Assembly: GCA_008704415.1 (NCBI GenBank)
Contig: VXIS01000010.1
Location: 248,001-312,000 of the forward strand
Direction of reading: 5' to 3'
From: Sphaerosporella brunnea
Taxonomy: Eukaryota > Ascomycota > Pezizomycetes > Pezizales > Pyronemataceae
DNA length: 64,000 nucleotides
The translations under genes were made by a program, and so were the position numbers. The notes under the pieces were generated by a model, which saw only the letters and a program-made list of their open reading frames with translations, made no database searches and was not told the DNA's origin. This document shows positions 1 to 11,491 of this stretch, piece after piece (within the stretch, counting starts at the first letter, position 1; each line of letters starts with the position of its first letter).

Positions 1-3000
1 ATTCGCTGTGCCAGCGCACTGTACACCATCAAACCATTGCCAGTGCGTGCAGCGTTATCTGGTAGGCACTTCGCATGATGGTGTATCCCGGTGAGCGAAA
101 TGTCGGCCTCCCCCTCCGGCTACCCAACTAACCTGAACTGCCGCCGTTTTACCCGTGCGTAGTCATCTCCGAGGCTCTGAGAAGAGTGACCTCATTTCTT
201 GCATCGTTGCTTTGACCCTGCGTGGATTGAACACAGCAAAGACTGTGACGCTACAAGGTTGACCTACTCAGGATTGCTCTCAAAACTACACATTGCACAT
301 GTCCACCGCGCAGCTCCGGAACCCCCGCCACTCTCCTGTTAACCTACTACCATCAATTTGGCTTTCTTTGAGCGAGACATGTGCGTCCAACGCCTGCACA
401 AGTGCTGACACGGGTCTGTTTGTACTGAACACCTTATGAGCCAAATCTCTTCCCCTCCAAGCATACTACCTGTTCCTGCCCGAGTGGTTACCCATCACTC
501 TTAAAGGCGGTCAACCGATGCCCGCCGTGAAAATGCTAGCTGGTCGTCTTCATGGCCGAGGTCTTCTCCTCAGCCGCGCCCCCGCTATCTCCTGTTCTCT
601 CGCCTCGCCCATCGCATATTCCGTTGTGTTTTGCCGCAGTGTGGTCACCACCCTCCAGCGCGTCGCCGCCCACGGCGAGAGTGGCAACCAGCGGCGTTGA
701 TAGCCTTCGCATGTATCCCACAACGGTTGTTTCGCAATTCCGCGTCCGGCAGGGCTTGCCGCTGACGTGGGAACTCGGCACGCAGGCGGAGGAACGGCAG
801 GAGCAGGTAATTGATCCAGTTGCACTCCCTCCAGCACGGGCACGCCGGCCATACATTCAGCACGTTTGGGCGGTGAAAGATGGGGAATGAGAGGCGTGGT
901 ACAGGGCGTGAGCTTGCCAGAGAAAGGAAAGGTAGAAGGAGCGGTAGCACGAGCCCGTATGGACGCTCTCAGGTCGACCAGCAGACAGCCAGGGGCAGGC
1001 ACGGAAGGAGGCGCAGGCAACATATCTCATCCAGTTGAAGACCAGCAAGTTCAGCGACGGCAGAGGTGCATACATCATGTTGCGGAGCGGAGTGTGCCCA
1101 CATGTACAGGTATTGTTATAGCGGGCAAGCAGCCGGGTCCCAAGTAGCAACAGAGCGGACTCAGCTTTGGTTGCGCCCAGGACTGGTGGACCCGTGCAGT
1201 GTGTAGTATTAACAACAACCCTTGGTCCGTTGAACTACAAGCCTCAAGCCTGGACCACAGATTTCAAGACTTCCATTCACACACGGCCAAAACAACAATA
1301 GCGCAAATCGATTCATTGTTCTCAAAGTCGCTATGACGGACTGCGGCGGTGGAACCTGGTGTGGTCGCGACAGGAGGAGCAGGAGATTTCGTCCACATCT
1401 CAAACACATCACCACCAGGATGTGCGGTGTCAGTGGCAATTCATTTAACAGGTTCAGGGCAATGCGCGTGTAATACACTGTATACCCCGAATTCGGTCCC
1501 TCATTCACGAGTCAAGCACACTGCACTGTGATTATGCAGTTTCGCTGTTTACGTTTAGCCCAGCTGCAGTGCAACGACGGTAGAATAACAAGAAGATCTC
1601 TAGTGTAAAACTGACATTTGCAGAAATTATCACCCGGATTATATTGCATTCACAATTCTGCAAGCGCGCTTTGTCGACCTCGAAAAGCTATTGCAACGCC
1701 GAAGATGGGTGTTGGTAAGCGCTTTCACCGTAGAGTACTGGGTCACCTCGGTTGGACACCATCTTCATCCAGAACGGGCAGTCCTGAACTGGGAGCCGTG
1801 TGTGATAGGTTCAATGCCTGCTGTAACACGTGTCTGATATAGGCCTGCGAACAGATTGTAAGGTGCGTACCTACTGGCAGTGACTGGTACCGGTATCACG
1901 GATTATCACACCTACGACGGCGGTCGCACCGAAACACTGCGATACCTCGAGAGAGACATATAGGAGCAGTGCAGATGTCGGATATTGCACCGATATCTCA
2001 GCAGTTCAAGACAGGCAAGCACGTCAAACAGTAACCAGACGACGAGAGCAAATACCCAGGAAACAGGTAGGGGCAGTTCAGCCATATCTCTTCCTGTTCA
2101 ACACATGGCTGACACTCCTCCGATATAGATCGCACATGCACCTGGCACATGACACACCTCTGGTCGAACCCTCTTAAAATCTCGCAGGCCAATCCGATAC
2201 GTATCTGCGGCGACACACCCCACTGCCGCCACCATTTCATTGATACAGGAATGGCACTACTTTCAGGCGAAGGCAACCCAACAATGCTTCAACGAGGAAG
2301 AAACAACAAAGGTAGCAGGAAGGTAGTCAAATTAGTTGCTGCTTTGAGCCGAGCCTTCGTTTTTTGCGTGCTTGTCTACATACGATGCTGTCAGCGATCA
2401 ATGGCCAATCGGCCGGCGTAGCCTGGCAGGGAACCTCAACCTTATATGACGCCAGAGTGAGTGGGCTTCTGGGAGCCACAGGAGACGGATATGGAAAACC
2501 ACAAGAATCGCGCTGTTTCAGAGGTTCGACACGCACCAGCCACGCGCCGCAACCGGTCTGCCTGCCAGTGCCGTTTCCGGGGAGTTCCAGAAGCACCCGG
2601 CTCGCCACCGCTGCCTTCCTGCCCTTCCTGTGATTTGGAGGCCCCACGGCGAAGACACCTACCGCCTTTCAATTTGAACAATGTTATTTCTGCCCTGTGT
2701 GCGATTGAGATATTTGAGCATAATTTCGTCAGTTGAATTGGTAGTTCTTTGCGTACTGGTACATGACTGTGCCAGCAGTTTCCATACAGATGAACTAACG
2801 GCGAGCCTTTGGCTTTCCCACGTAGTAAGCCGGTGACTGCAGTTCGGATCAAACTCTGTTGGCTTCGGCACTGCGTGGAAGCGAACTGAGGGACCCCTTC
2901 TTCTCTTGCGTGATGTGACTGCTGAGATTTGGCAGTGCCACCTAGTGACGTATTTTGAGGCAGCGAGAGTGGACATATCATATAACTTGACCAGCGTTGG

Positions 3001-3240
3001 GAATGCGCGTGCATCCGAGGTTTCCTTTTAATTTGCGGGTGGGAGGGTAACAGCGAGCAGTACGGCCCAAACTGCAGGAACCTTCCAGCTACCATTGGGA
3101 ATAAATCACGCGGGGGTTCGGAAGTAGTTGCTCCACGATTTTCGGCACATTTCAGCCAGGTGCCAACCAGCAAGCACCGCAGTGGCAGGAAATGGTTCTG
3201 CACTTCAATGCGATTGAAGGGACCTCTCAGCCAGTGTTGC
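1..3240. other. No supportable gene
   Basis: Open frames are short and overlap in every frame. The longest, a 253-codon minus-strand frame at 2442-3203, has no recognisable motif or protein-like composition. I see no inverted-repeat element, LTR or splice-bounded exon here. Confidence 0.5.
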
Positions 3241-3245
3241 GCACG

Positions 3246-3372
3246 GGTCGAGAATTCTCGCCGAGTGTCTCGGTCTGGTGAAAATCGTGCGGTCTCGAAA
3301 TGTCTCGCCGGTCTCGTGGCAGTCTCGACGGTTCGGGCTCGTCATTCTCGCGAGTGCTCAGTTGTCTCGCCA
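3246..3372. repeat. TCTCG-rich degenerate repeat cluster
   Basis: Eight occurrences of (T/G)TCTCG on the plus strand lie within about 125 bp at irregular 12-20 bp spacing. The cluster begins next to a GGGTCGAG motif. It could be the end of a transposon with subterminal repeats or a decayed minisatellite. I found no matching opposite end. From 3380 to 4640 I see nothing else supportable. Confidence 0.45.
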
Positions 3373-4639
3373 ACGTTCAGATTGGTAAGGTGCCGCTGTT
3401 CTTTGGGCAGGCATAGCTCGGGTTGTGAACGGTCTGCAGGGCGCGGGATACTGGAGCAATGATGCCAGTAAGCGAATGACGACCGAAGCGAACACGGAGA
3501 TCAGATTGACCCATCTCAAAGTCTGCAATACTGGCGGTGATGAGCCTGGAAGTGGGTTCCAGAGCGTGAGGACAGGCTGCAAGCGGCATGGAGCCGGTAT
3601 AAAAACCTTCCAGTCGAGTCCCCGGGCCGGCAGCCCGTTGTCCGATCTGCGGCAACCGCAGGGCGCCCGGTTCCTCCAAATCCCTTCCTTCGGGACATCG
3701 AAATGAGCGACCACCAACAGCAACTCCGCACACCACCCGATGAACATGACGTGACCGGCAGATACGTTTCATGTCTACCGCGGCGTGGGAAACGCGGTAT
3801 AGCTCTTACGCACTTTTATGGTGGGCAGAGACAGGCCGCATCATGTTTCCTCGACTCGCAATGATGTCGAAGGACTATTATTCGACCCAGCGTAAGTCAT
3901 CTCACGATACCCTGATTGTGTGAATGCTGACGCCGCAGTTTGGCTACCGTCAGAATAGCTACTCTCAGCTCAGGTTGACGTGATCCTGTAGTTCCAGCAG
4001 CGGCGTGACCTCGCCCACATCGCAACCACGTAAACGCAATGCTGCCCCGAGGTCAATCGGACGCAACGCAAAGGTAATGGGGTGGCAGAAGGTGGGGGAT
4101 AGGACCGCGTGCAGCTGCAGACAATTTTGACTACATCCCTACAAGCCCTCAAGCTCGACCATCCAGCATTATCGTGGCATTTGATGCCGCTAGTCTAAAT
4201 AGCCATGGAGAAAAGCTTGGTCACGTAAATAAGTTCCCGCGCCAGACGTAATTTAGAACAATGAATGCTACTCAGTGAAGGTGCTCGCCACAACAGGGCG
4301 CGCTTTCCCTTGGTGAGTGCCATATCTCGGACTTGCATCCGCCAAATTGCACTCGTCATACAGTGCCCACGGTTGGCGGGCTGGCATGAAGAGTGAACGC
4401 CGGACGTCAAAATCCATCTGGATCCTCGGAGGATCAACCGTCAGTCATAGACTTCGGATTGCAAAAATGATTCACAACTGTCACGCCGAGTATAACACCC
4501 GCATCGAAGCCGCTCATCTAGCGTGAGTCTGGAACTGAGGCGTCCTGCGACAAACTGTCTAGTTATGCGAAATACAGATGTGAGATGGGTATCAAGGAGG
4601 ACGCGACAATACTGTCAATTCTAACAATGAAATAACGTT

Positions 4640-4721
4640 CTGCCAACCCCGCCCTGCCTCGGTGCACCACGCCGCGCCCCGCCCGCCCGCGCCCCTCCCC
4701 GTCGCCCCGTGCACAGCACTG
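4640..4721 (+). mobile_element. Fragment of a hAT-type MITE (family N2)
   Basis: A C-rich stretch ends at 4701-4720 in a sequence ending CCCCGTGCACAGCACT, identical to the right end of the complete element at 51050-51414. The expected TAGTGCTGTG left end and the 8-bp target duplication are missing, so this is a right-end fragment. It lies 160 bp upstream of the small gene at 4882. Confidence 0.55.
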
Positions 4722-4881
4722 CCTGGGTTCACAGTCGGGGTACAGGTTCACGCGAAACCACCACCGTCCCATCATCTTCTTCCCTTCTTCTTGTCAGCAT
4801 ACCTGCGACCCCCAACAACACAGCGACACCGACGAACGACCTCGCCCGACCGACATCCACCACCGAAGCGACGATTTCACC

Positions 4882-5238
4882 ATGGAACGCGACTTTGACG
4901 AACAGCAGCGCATCGCCGGCAGAAATGAGGCCAAGCGCACTATCGGTTATCGTGCCGGAATGCAGGATATCGCCGCACTGGACGAAACGGCTCGGAACGC
5001 GTATAACGACGCCCTCGAAATCGCGGCGGACGACAACGCGAGCCCGCTCAGCCAGTTGCAGAGTCTCCAGGACAAACGTGAGGTGATGGAGGATTGCCGC
5101 GTGCAGGAGGAGCTGCTGACCACGCCGCCCGCAGATGGGCACAGGTACCTGAACGACTTGCAGCGCGGTCACATCGACATTATATTCAACGTTGTGAACG
5201 ATATCCGTTCAGCCGTGGAGCGTGCCCCGCGCGCGTGA
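4882..5238 (+). CDS. Small uncharacterised protein, 118 aa
   Basis: An ATG in good fungal context (CACCATGG) opens a 118-codon frame with no recognised domain. The product is rich in Asp, Glu, Arg and Ala, with a hydrophilic, probably helical composition, no signal peptide and no membrane segment. Codon use is GC-biased at third positions, unlike the surrounding noncoding sequence, which supports real coding. A hAT MITE fragment lies in the upstream region. No splice sites are needed to keep the frame open. Function cannot be assigned; it might be a fragment of a longer gene. After it, 5239-5656 holds only a short GAGAC microsatellite near 5433-5456. Confidence 0.5.
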   Translation: MERDFDEQQRIAGRNEAKRTIGYRAGMQDIAALDETARNAYNDALEIAADDNASPLSQLQSLQDKREVMEDCRVQEELLTTPPADGHRYLNDLQRGHIDIIFNVVNDIRSAVERAPRA

Positions 5239-5656
5239 GCCAGCCAAAGTCACACCCAGCAGGTACGTCTTTCCGTAGCAGCACTGCCCACGGGCTGGCC
5301 GGCTGTGGGCTGCGTCTTTGATGTAAAAGGGCGAATCGGTGCAGAGTGATACTAAGTGAAGCAACATTGCTACTCATTCTTCACACCCGAGCCACCGCGT
5401 AGGCTATCTCTTCTCCATTATGACTTGCGCGAACGAGACGAGACGAGACGAGCCCATAGCAACCTCCACAACACAACTTGAGGACAATCTATCAGTCAAC
5501 AACCGGTTTCTCTGACAACATGGCTCATCTTTTGAATACTGCCTTCCATACACTCAGGACTGGACGACCCTCCTTGCATACCTTCAACTGCAGACACCGC
5601 TCAAAATCTGCACGCAGCCAGTAACCTACACTGCTTGGGACCGGAAGCAAGCGTAT

Positions 5657-7347
5657 TTAAATGCTGCGAAAGGCACCCCCGATTTCCCTGACTACGGCGT
5701 CGACTTCAAAAGCGATCAGGACCACCAACGGATCATCCATCTCTTCGGCTGCGGTTTGATCCCCTCCGTCGCTACTCTGGCTCCCCATCCAGGCCTCTTC
5801 GCCTACCGAAATCTCTGGTAGCAGGAAAAATTTACCCCGTTCCCAGTCGACGTCATCCATTTGAATGTGGGACACTTCCGGGATTTTTGAAGGCTGCAGC
5901 AAGAGGCGCCAGTCCTGGACGTTCTGCATAGCTTTCCAGGGATCGAACCTGTCTGCGCACTCGAACGGCATTGGTTCAGGGCCGGATGAGCCGGGAGGCG
6001 ATGGAAAGCTGCCCCCATCCAGTGAGCTGATCACCATTGAGTGAGTCGCGTGAAAATCGGGGTGTTCCACGTAGACGACTCTCGGACGTTGTGCCAGGTT
6101 TCGCTACTGCAGGCCTGCAACTTCAGCCGGGAGGACAGAGTCTTTGAAGTAGAGCAGCTCGAGGAGGCGGCTATGCCCTCCACTCAGCTTGATAGGCCAT
6201 GGGGATGCCTTAGCCACTACACTGCTGTCAGCGCTGGTTTTTCTTAGCTTCATGTAGAGTTCGGGAAACAATGTCCACTTCGGTTTGCTTCGATATGTCG
6301 GGGTGTTGGCTTGTATTGTAGTAAACGCCTTCGTAAAATCGGCCATGGGGGAGATCCTGTGCTCTCTTCAATTAACAACTGCCCGCGCCAAATGCGGCAT
6401 GATAGTTACCTTCCATCCATCCTCGCAAGGCTGCGAGCTTTTTTCGGCCAGTCTCAAGCCGTAAAGGTGAGCTTATCACGACCCATACATGGGTGGTGGT
6501 GTATCTGCAATCCCGATGTTTCGCAAGTATGCTGTATTTGTCAGTTAGCATTGTAGCGTATATCAAGAGTGAATAAGGTTTACCCGGCGTGCGGTTCAAC
6601 GGAAGCTCCTTTGGAGTCAGTGGTTCGGCTTTAACATTTGCCACCGGGGTTGAGAGGTCCCATGGGTTCTTGCGCGTGCCAATCTCGGGGGCCACACGCC
6701 GGCGAATCTGGCGGCGGGTGCCATGTGGGGTGGTGTACAACTCGTCCTCGTCGGAGCAATGACCTCCCATGTGGGAGATTTCGAGGATATATGTGGCCTC
6801 TGGCGGATCGGGGTCTTGGGTGGGCGAGCAGGCGGCGCATAGTATCTTTCGTCGTCAGAAGACGCAACAGGGTCCTTGGGGGCTTTCACCTGGTGTCTGC
6901 GGCGGGGCGGTGGTGGCGGTCCAGAATTGTCGGGATCGTCGTCGTCCTCCTCAGAGAGAACCGGGAGACGCGAGGACACAGGTTCAGGACGGAGGACCGC
7001 TACAACGCGTGCGTGCCGAGAGTTCATGTGGGTCTGGTGTTGTGCATCACTTTCCCTTCCGCCCTTACGAACCTTTTCCTGGTGAATCTTGGCATGTAGC
7101 AGTCCGGTCCACGACTTGTGTATGTTCACCCTGCACAAACAAGGGCATTGGATCTATGCTTTTCCATCATCGTTATACACTACAGGGTAGTAGCGCCTCG
7201 TATTCGCGCAGTGGTAGTTATGATGATGCTATTAATGCCATCAGCAAAGTCCTGCGTCAATGATGGGGTGACTACGGAGAGCATGTGCTTGTTTTTCTGG
7301 CCTTCCGGTTGTTTCGGAGCGGGGCACCAATGGTAGTCGCAAAGCAT
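5657..7347 (-). pseudogene. Repeat-associated gene of unknown family, copy 1 (longest)
   Basis: The ATG at 7347 starts a protein with the motif YHWCPAPK followed by GQKNKHM, a Cys/His cluster that could bind metal. Further on come a conserved CPCLC segment, a KVRKGGRESDAQHQ segment and an acidic plus proline-rich linker. A 53-nt intron (6357-6409; GTAACT donor, ACAG acceptor) separates this from a C-terminal exon. That exon is one frame from 6346 to 5657 with a single internal TAG near 6101. The first exon needs at least one frameshift near 7180. Two shorter homologues occur in the window, at 28050 and 8541, with the same 53-nt intron. An LTR-like sequence lies directly upstream. The repeat behaviour suggests a transposon-carried or transposon-duplicated gene; I do not recognise the family. 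Confidence 0.55.
6357..6409 (-). other. Conserved 53-nt intron of the YHWCPAPK gene, copy 1
   Basis: On the minus strand a GTAACTATC donor and an ACAG acceptor enclose 53 nt with a TTAAT-type branch region. Introns of identical length and matching borders occur in copy 2 (27437-27489) and copy 3 (8768-8820), so the splice signals are conserved by descent. Confidence 0.7.
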
Positions 7348-7424
7348 GGTGTCTGTGAGGAGGGGGATTCGTTCTGATTGTAGCGGGTGTTGGCAATAGG
7401 ATTTTTTGAACACGTCAGTAGAAG

Positions 7425-7602
7425 TTAGGTTTCTTTGAGAACGTCGGTAGAAGTGATGATTGCAAATACAGAGCTAAGTGCACGTTTCTGCCCTTAGGAG
7501 GCAGAAACGGGCACCAGCTCCAAACCCTAATCTAACTAATGTCGCAGTTCATACTCGGATGATATATAGAGTATAGAGTGACGCACACTCCATATCTCAA
7601 CA
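7425..7602 (-). repeat. LTR-type repeat, family A, copy upstream of gene copy 1
   Basis: Read on the minus strand it starts TGTTGAGATATGGAGTGTGC and matches the sequence at 24232 onward through the GACGTTCT motif, about 180 bp. A third, truncated copy lies at 28322-28475. Copies 1 and 3 sit just upstream of YHWCPAPK gene copies in the same orientation. The TG start, and the purine tract preceding the 24232 copy, identify it as an LTR. The exact 3' border is uncertain. Confidence 0.65.
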
Positions 7603-7786
7603 CATACCACACAACAACTTGCGAAAAGACCAAGTCAGTAACCGGGTGTCGCTAAAGTTCCTCCACGGCTCCGCTCCACAATGCGCCTGCATTGCAGCTA
7701 ATCACTTGGCCCCCTAGGGTTTGAGTGTTTAGCCACCGTGCTTAGCCACTGGGCGTGTGTTTGCGGCTCACTTTGCTGTATATATA

Positions 7787-8312
7787 TAAAGTCCCGACCC
7801 ACTTGATGGTGGACCCCACTTGATAGTGAATTGATAAGATAAGAGATAATCTACGCCCCAATCTCAATTCCCCGTCCCGTCGAGTGAGATTCTGCGATTG
7901 TGCCCGCCACCACAAGACCGCCTTCCCGCCCTGCACCCAACAAAAAAGCCCGGGAAGTAAAATAAATTGCACAATTGGCATCAAAGATTCAGGCAGGTGA
8001 GAAGCATAAAAACGGGGCGTAGCCACAGCCATAGAGCGCGGAAATACCGTAAAAACTCGAGACCAAGAAAATGGGTTAAGTCACTGCGCCATGTGGGCTT
8101 AGTGGCTTTGCCACATGGCGCAGTGACTTAGCCAGTAACGTAGCCCATTCTCTTGCTCTCGAGTTTTTACGGTATATTTGTGAATTTTCCTTCATTGTTT
8201 TATTTTTTTGTGCAGGTTATCACTGGGGGAATTGAGATTGCCGCGTAGATTATCTCTTGTCTTATCAATCCACTATCAAGTGGGGTGCACCATCAAGTGG
8301 GTCGGGACTTTA
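7787..8312. mobile_element. MITE with 85-bp terminal inverted repeats and TA target duplication
   Basis: Inverted repeats 7789-7873 and 8226-8310 match at 80 of 85 positions, beginning AAGTCCCGACCCACTTGATG. TA dinucleotides flank both ends (7787-7788, 8311-8312). The TA duplication points to a Tc1/mariner-type transposase acting in trans. The interior has no transposase and is itself interrupted by a second MITE at 8047-8172. Confidence 0.85.
8045..8174. mobile_element. Nested palindromic MITE, 126 bp
   Basis: A near-perfect hairpin has arms beginning CCGTAAAAACTCGAGA, flanked by TA at 8045-8046 and 8173-8174. The arms run almost to the centre and differ by an ~11-bp insertion in the right arm. 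It lies inside the larger TA-flanked MITE, so it inserted later. Confidence 0.8.
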
Positions 8313-8540
8313 GTGATAGTTAACCCCTAGCTGGGCCGAGTGCTGGGTATGATACCACAACAAAGAAAATCGCGGACCAGTTTCCGTGGACAAAAAAACA
8401 CGAAACCTCCAAGTTACCCCCTGTCGATGACTACCCTCCCCTACCACCCATCCCCAAGCCACCAAAAACGAACTTCCTCACCAACCACTACCATCCACCC
8501 ATCCACAATAAGAAACGAATCCCCAACACTCAACTCACCC

Positions 8541-8850
8541 ATGCCCTGGGAATACCATTGGTGCCCCGCTCCGCAATACGCGGTTGGCCAGAAAAGCAAG
8601 CACATGCGTTTTGTAAGTCACCCAAGCATTGACCAAGAACTTTGCGGATGGCATTGATAGCATCATCATTTCTACTTCTGCGCAGTTACAAAGCACTCGC
8701 CGATATATTTCAGGACGGGTGGAAACTGGCTGAAAAAACCTCGTACCCTTGCCAGGACGGATGGAAGGTAACTATCAGGAAGCATGTAGTGCCGGCAGTT
8801 GCTAACTGAAGTGACAACAGGGTCCCTCAGGGCGGAAGGGAAACTGATGA
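8541..8850 (+). pseudogene. YHWCPAPK-family gene, copy 3 (truncated, opposite strand)
   Basis: The ATG at 8541 starts MPWEYHWCPAPQ, matching copies 1 and 2, and the 5' untranslated sequence upstream (AGAAACGAATCCCC) also matches. The frame breaks near 8657. Homology continues to a 53-nt intron at 8768-8820 and stops soon after, so the C-terminal exon is missing. From 8850 to 9700 I see nothing supportable. Confidence 0.6.
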
Positions 8851-9729
8851 TAAACGTGCTCAATCATGGCGCGCTTGGTGAGCTTCATTGGGTTTGGGTA
8901 TGCCCAAAATATCATGCACACGACACCTTCTGCACGCCCAACAATTGACCTCAGAGGTTAGGGTTAGGGACATATTGAATTGGGTGAATGCAGTTCTGAC
9001 GTCACCGGCTTGCTGGTGGGTAACTGACTCGGATATTGGGGAAAGACAATTCACCGGAATCTATTGCCACTGTTGTTGAAAATCTGCAGCGGGGGCTTGT
9101 GAAATGCAACTGTTTGTTCTTGTTTCATTTAAAGGAATTAAAAAGGATGCACTTATATCATTACCCGCGACTCGGGTTACCGGCTTCTCTGGTGTGGCGA
9201 CAAGCTAGGGATTGAAGCCGAGCGGTAGTCTCGACATTTGGCGCGAGCCAATGCAGCCACAATCTCATGCTGTGGTTTTGCAGCCTAGATCGGTAGTGAA
9301 AACACACCTTCAAATCCCCATGAAACCGCTTTTGTCTCAGTGCTACCCAGCGAATCCAAATCCAACCAGTAACTCTGCGAAAAACACATTCCAACAACAA
9401 CAATGACGGCCACCCCACCCCCGCCGCCAGTTAGAAGCCAGCGGGCGCTGCCAACAACCTCCACCGCCACCACGAGCTAGTGTTGCCCATGATCGAAGTT
9501 GCGTTCAGGTTATATTCAGTAACCTTGGTCAGTAGTCAAGACATCGTTCGTGACTTTTGTCCTAGCGAGTAGAGCAGCAGCAACGGCCCGCACTTTACTC
9601 AACTCCACGCCCCACGCTCGCAACAACAACGCTCGAGGCCGGCTGCGATAGAGAAAATCACGTACATTTATTTTAGCTATCATTAAACCACAGACTGCAT
9701 CCATTTCAACAAAAACCAGTAAATCCTTC

Positions 9730-11022
9730 TTAAAGCTGTAGTTCGTGATCAGATGGGGCCCCGTTCTGACGAATGTAGTGAAGCAGTGGGATCTCATCCG
9801 AGTCCTCTCCTGGAACTCTTTTCTGCTCGCTGGTATCCTCCATTTCGCAGTGTGCACATGTAGGTATCGCCTCAGCTGAAGCTTCAGGCAATTTGAGCCA
9901 GTACCAAAGGTCCATAAGCAATTGGCGGTTTTCTCAGAAAAACGGTTGCGGTTCTTTGAAATTGAGTCACCGGCCCATAAAAAAAAAAGCGCTCGGCAGG
10001 AACTGACAAGGCCGGAATCGCAAGTTATCCTTGTTGCGAGATTGAAGCCCATCCATCGAGAGTAAGACTAATTATACCGCTGGAGTCAATGTGCCGTCTC
10101 AGATGAAACTTCAAGTCCTCATGCTTGCTATGCCACAGCTTGACGATGTTACAGCCAATCATATTCTGTCCAATAAGGTAGTCTTTTACCGTTGGCTCCA
10201 GGAAATCAGAAGCTGACGGAAATATGTGTTTTCCACAATTCGCTCGGCAACGTTAGACAACAGAATAAACAAAGCAAGAAGGCGGCGGAAAATTCGTTTG
10301 CTTAAAGGAATACCACTAGGTTTTGTTTGAAAGTGGTCTTCTTCATCATCCTCTCGCTCCTTATCATCCGGACAGCGCCGCTTCAGACTGACGATAACAG
10401 ACTGACCAAGAGAACCAAAGCGGACTTTTTCTTGCTCATAGGAATGAGGAAGCTCCGGGTGTCCAAGCTTGATATGATCATGCATGCATAAGTTCATCAT
10501 TCTTGTTCCCTTAATCATCCAAAAACCCGGGAGATTGTGTGTGGCCGGGGCTGGGACAGGCGTATCAAAGCAATGCGTGTAGTACAGCTCATGGCGCTCT
10601 TGATCGCTTGTTTCCACACTCAACAGGATCTTGCGCTGATATAGGTAACTCTCAAATTGAACCTTGCCCTGTTGAACCCGATGGCGGGTGGGAAAGTTAA
10701 ATACCGGAGTAAGAAGACTCTCTTGTGGAAGCCGGAAGGTAAAAACATCTTGAACTGTTCAGTAAAGAATATTACCAGCGCTTCAGTGGCCGCGAGCAAA
10801 CACACCATAATACCCGGCTAAAGTCTCTACATAAAGAGCCTTGGACTGGTAATGCAGGATAGGCGGTTGAAGGTTTGAGGCTTGAACTACACGCCTAAAG
10901 GTCGCAGCAGATGGCTCAGCGGTGTCCTCAGCGATGGCCTTGGTGTTACACTCGGTGGCGGCGGTACCGGGCTGGACACCGGTGCTGGAGAAACAGGGCT
11001 CGGCGGCGGCAGATGAGTCCAT
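9730..11022 (-). pseudogene. hAT transposase pseudogene with internal deletion
   Basis: The probable start is the ATG at 11022. Frames at 10186-10808 carry a Cys/His region compatible with a BED finger and then VENTYFRQLL, a hAT landmark. After a frameshift comes SLTLDGWAS (about 10043-10069), where the hAT catalytic domain begins. Within roughly a dozen codons the sequence reaches SVPAERFF (about 9972-10005), which belongs to the C-terminal dimerisation domain. In intact hAT proteins these motifs are several hundred residues apart, so most of the catalytic core is gone. A 10-A run at 9979-9988 coincides with another frame change. The frame ends at 9730. Terminal repeats were not identified. 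The protein is dead but could mark the parent of the window's non-autonomous hAT elements. Confidence 0.75.
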
Positions 11023-11179
11023 TGAGGATATGGCCTTGGGGACTGCCCACAAGTTCTGAAGGCGCGGATCAAGTACCTAAGAAGCGGACATGGATAGAAC
11101 GAAAGCGGACTGGGCTTGGACAACTTGATGAAAGCAAACTGAGCCCTCACAAGTGGCAGGTTTTGAGCGGTCTTTTATT

Positions 11180-11374
11180 CTCCAAAAGACATAAATTTCC
11201 TACTGTGCCTGCTTGCTCGCTTTCCATAGTGGCGAACTCTATTCAGACTTATGAACTGCAGTCACGAACAAAGTTATAATGAGAGGTGGGTATAGTGGTA
11301 TGTAGAGGTCTAAGTCTATTCTGGGTTCCACCCGGGGTGTCTATCTAGCTAGGTGCACTATGCGTCACTCAACC
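11180..11374 (-). repeat. Putative 3' LTR remnant of the gypsy element
   Basis: Read on the minus strand, this follows the chromodomain stop (13835) by ~45 bp once the DNA transposon is removed, just after a purine-rich GTAGGGCGGGG tract as expected for a 3' LTR. Two parts, near 11279-11299 and 11180-11230, resemble the 5' end of the element at 21430-21570. Another part matches the fragment at 35215-35316. Borders are approximate. Confidence 0.4.
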
Positions 11375-11376
11375 TA

Positions 11377-11426
11377 TGGTGCACTTCACTTTAAACCTGG
11401 ACCTTCGCTAGTTTGGAGTTACCCGG
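11377..11426 (+). repeat. Left terminal inverted repeat of the Tc1/mariner-type element
   Basis: A 50-bp repeat matches the reverse complement of 13740-13789 with one mismatch (GGAG here, GAAG there). The TA at 11375-11376 is one half of the target duplication. An upstream ATG at 11360 lies outside the element and cannot be the native transposase start. Confidence 0.92.
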
Positions 11427-11491
11427 TTGACGCCCAATTTATTTGGGTGGGCGCGGCCCGAGTGCTCAGTTGTGAAGAACGAACGCCCGTC

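Noticed and set aside
2442..3203. 253-codon minus-strand open frame
   Set aside because: No recognisable motif, unconvincing composition, overlapping open frames on both strands and no promoter or splice context; treated as a chance frame.
8957..8971. TTAGGGTTAGGG-like telomere motif
   Set aside because: Only two units, internal to the window, with no subtelomeric context.
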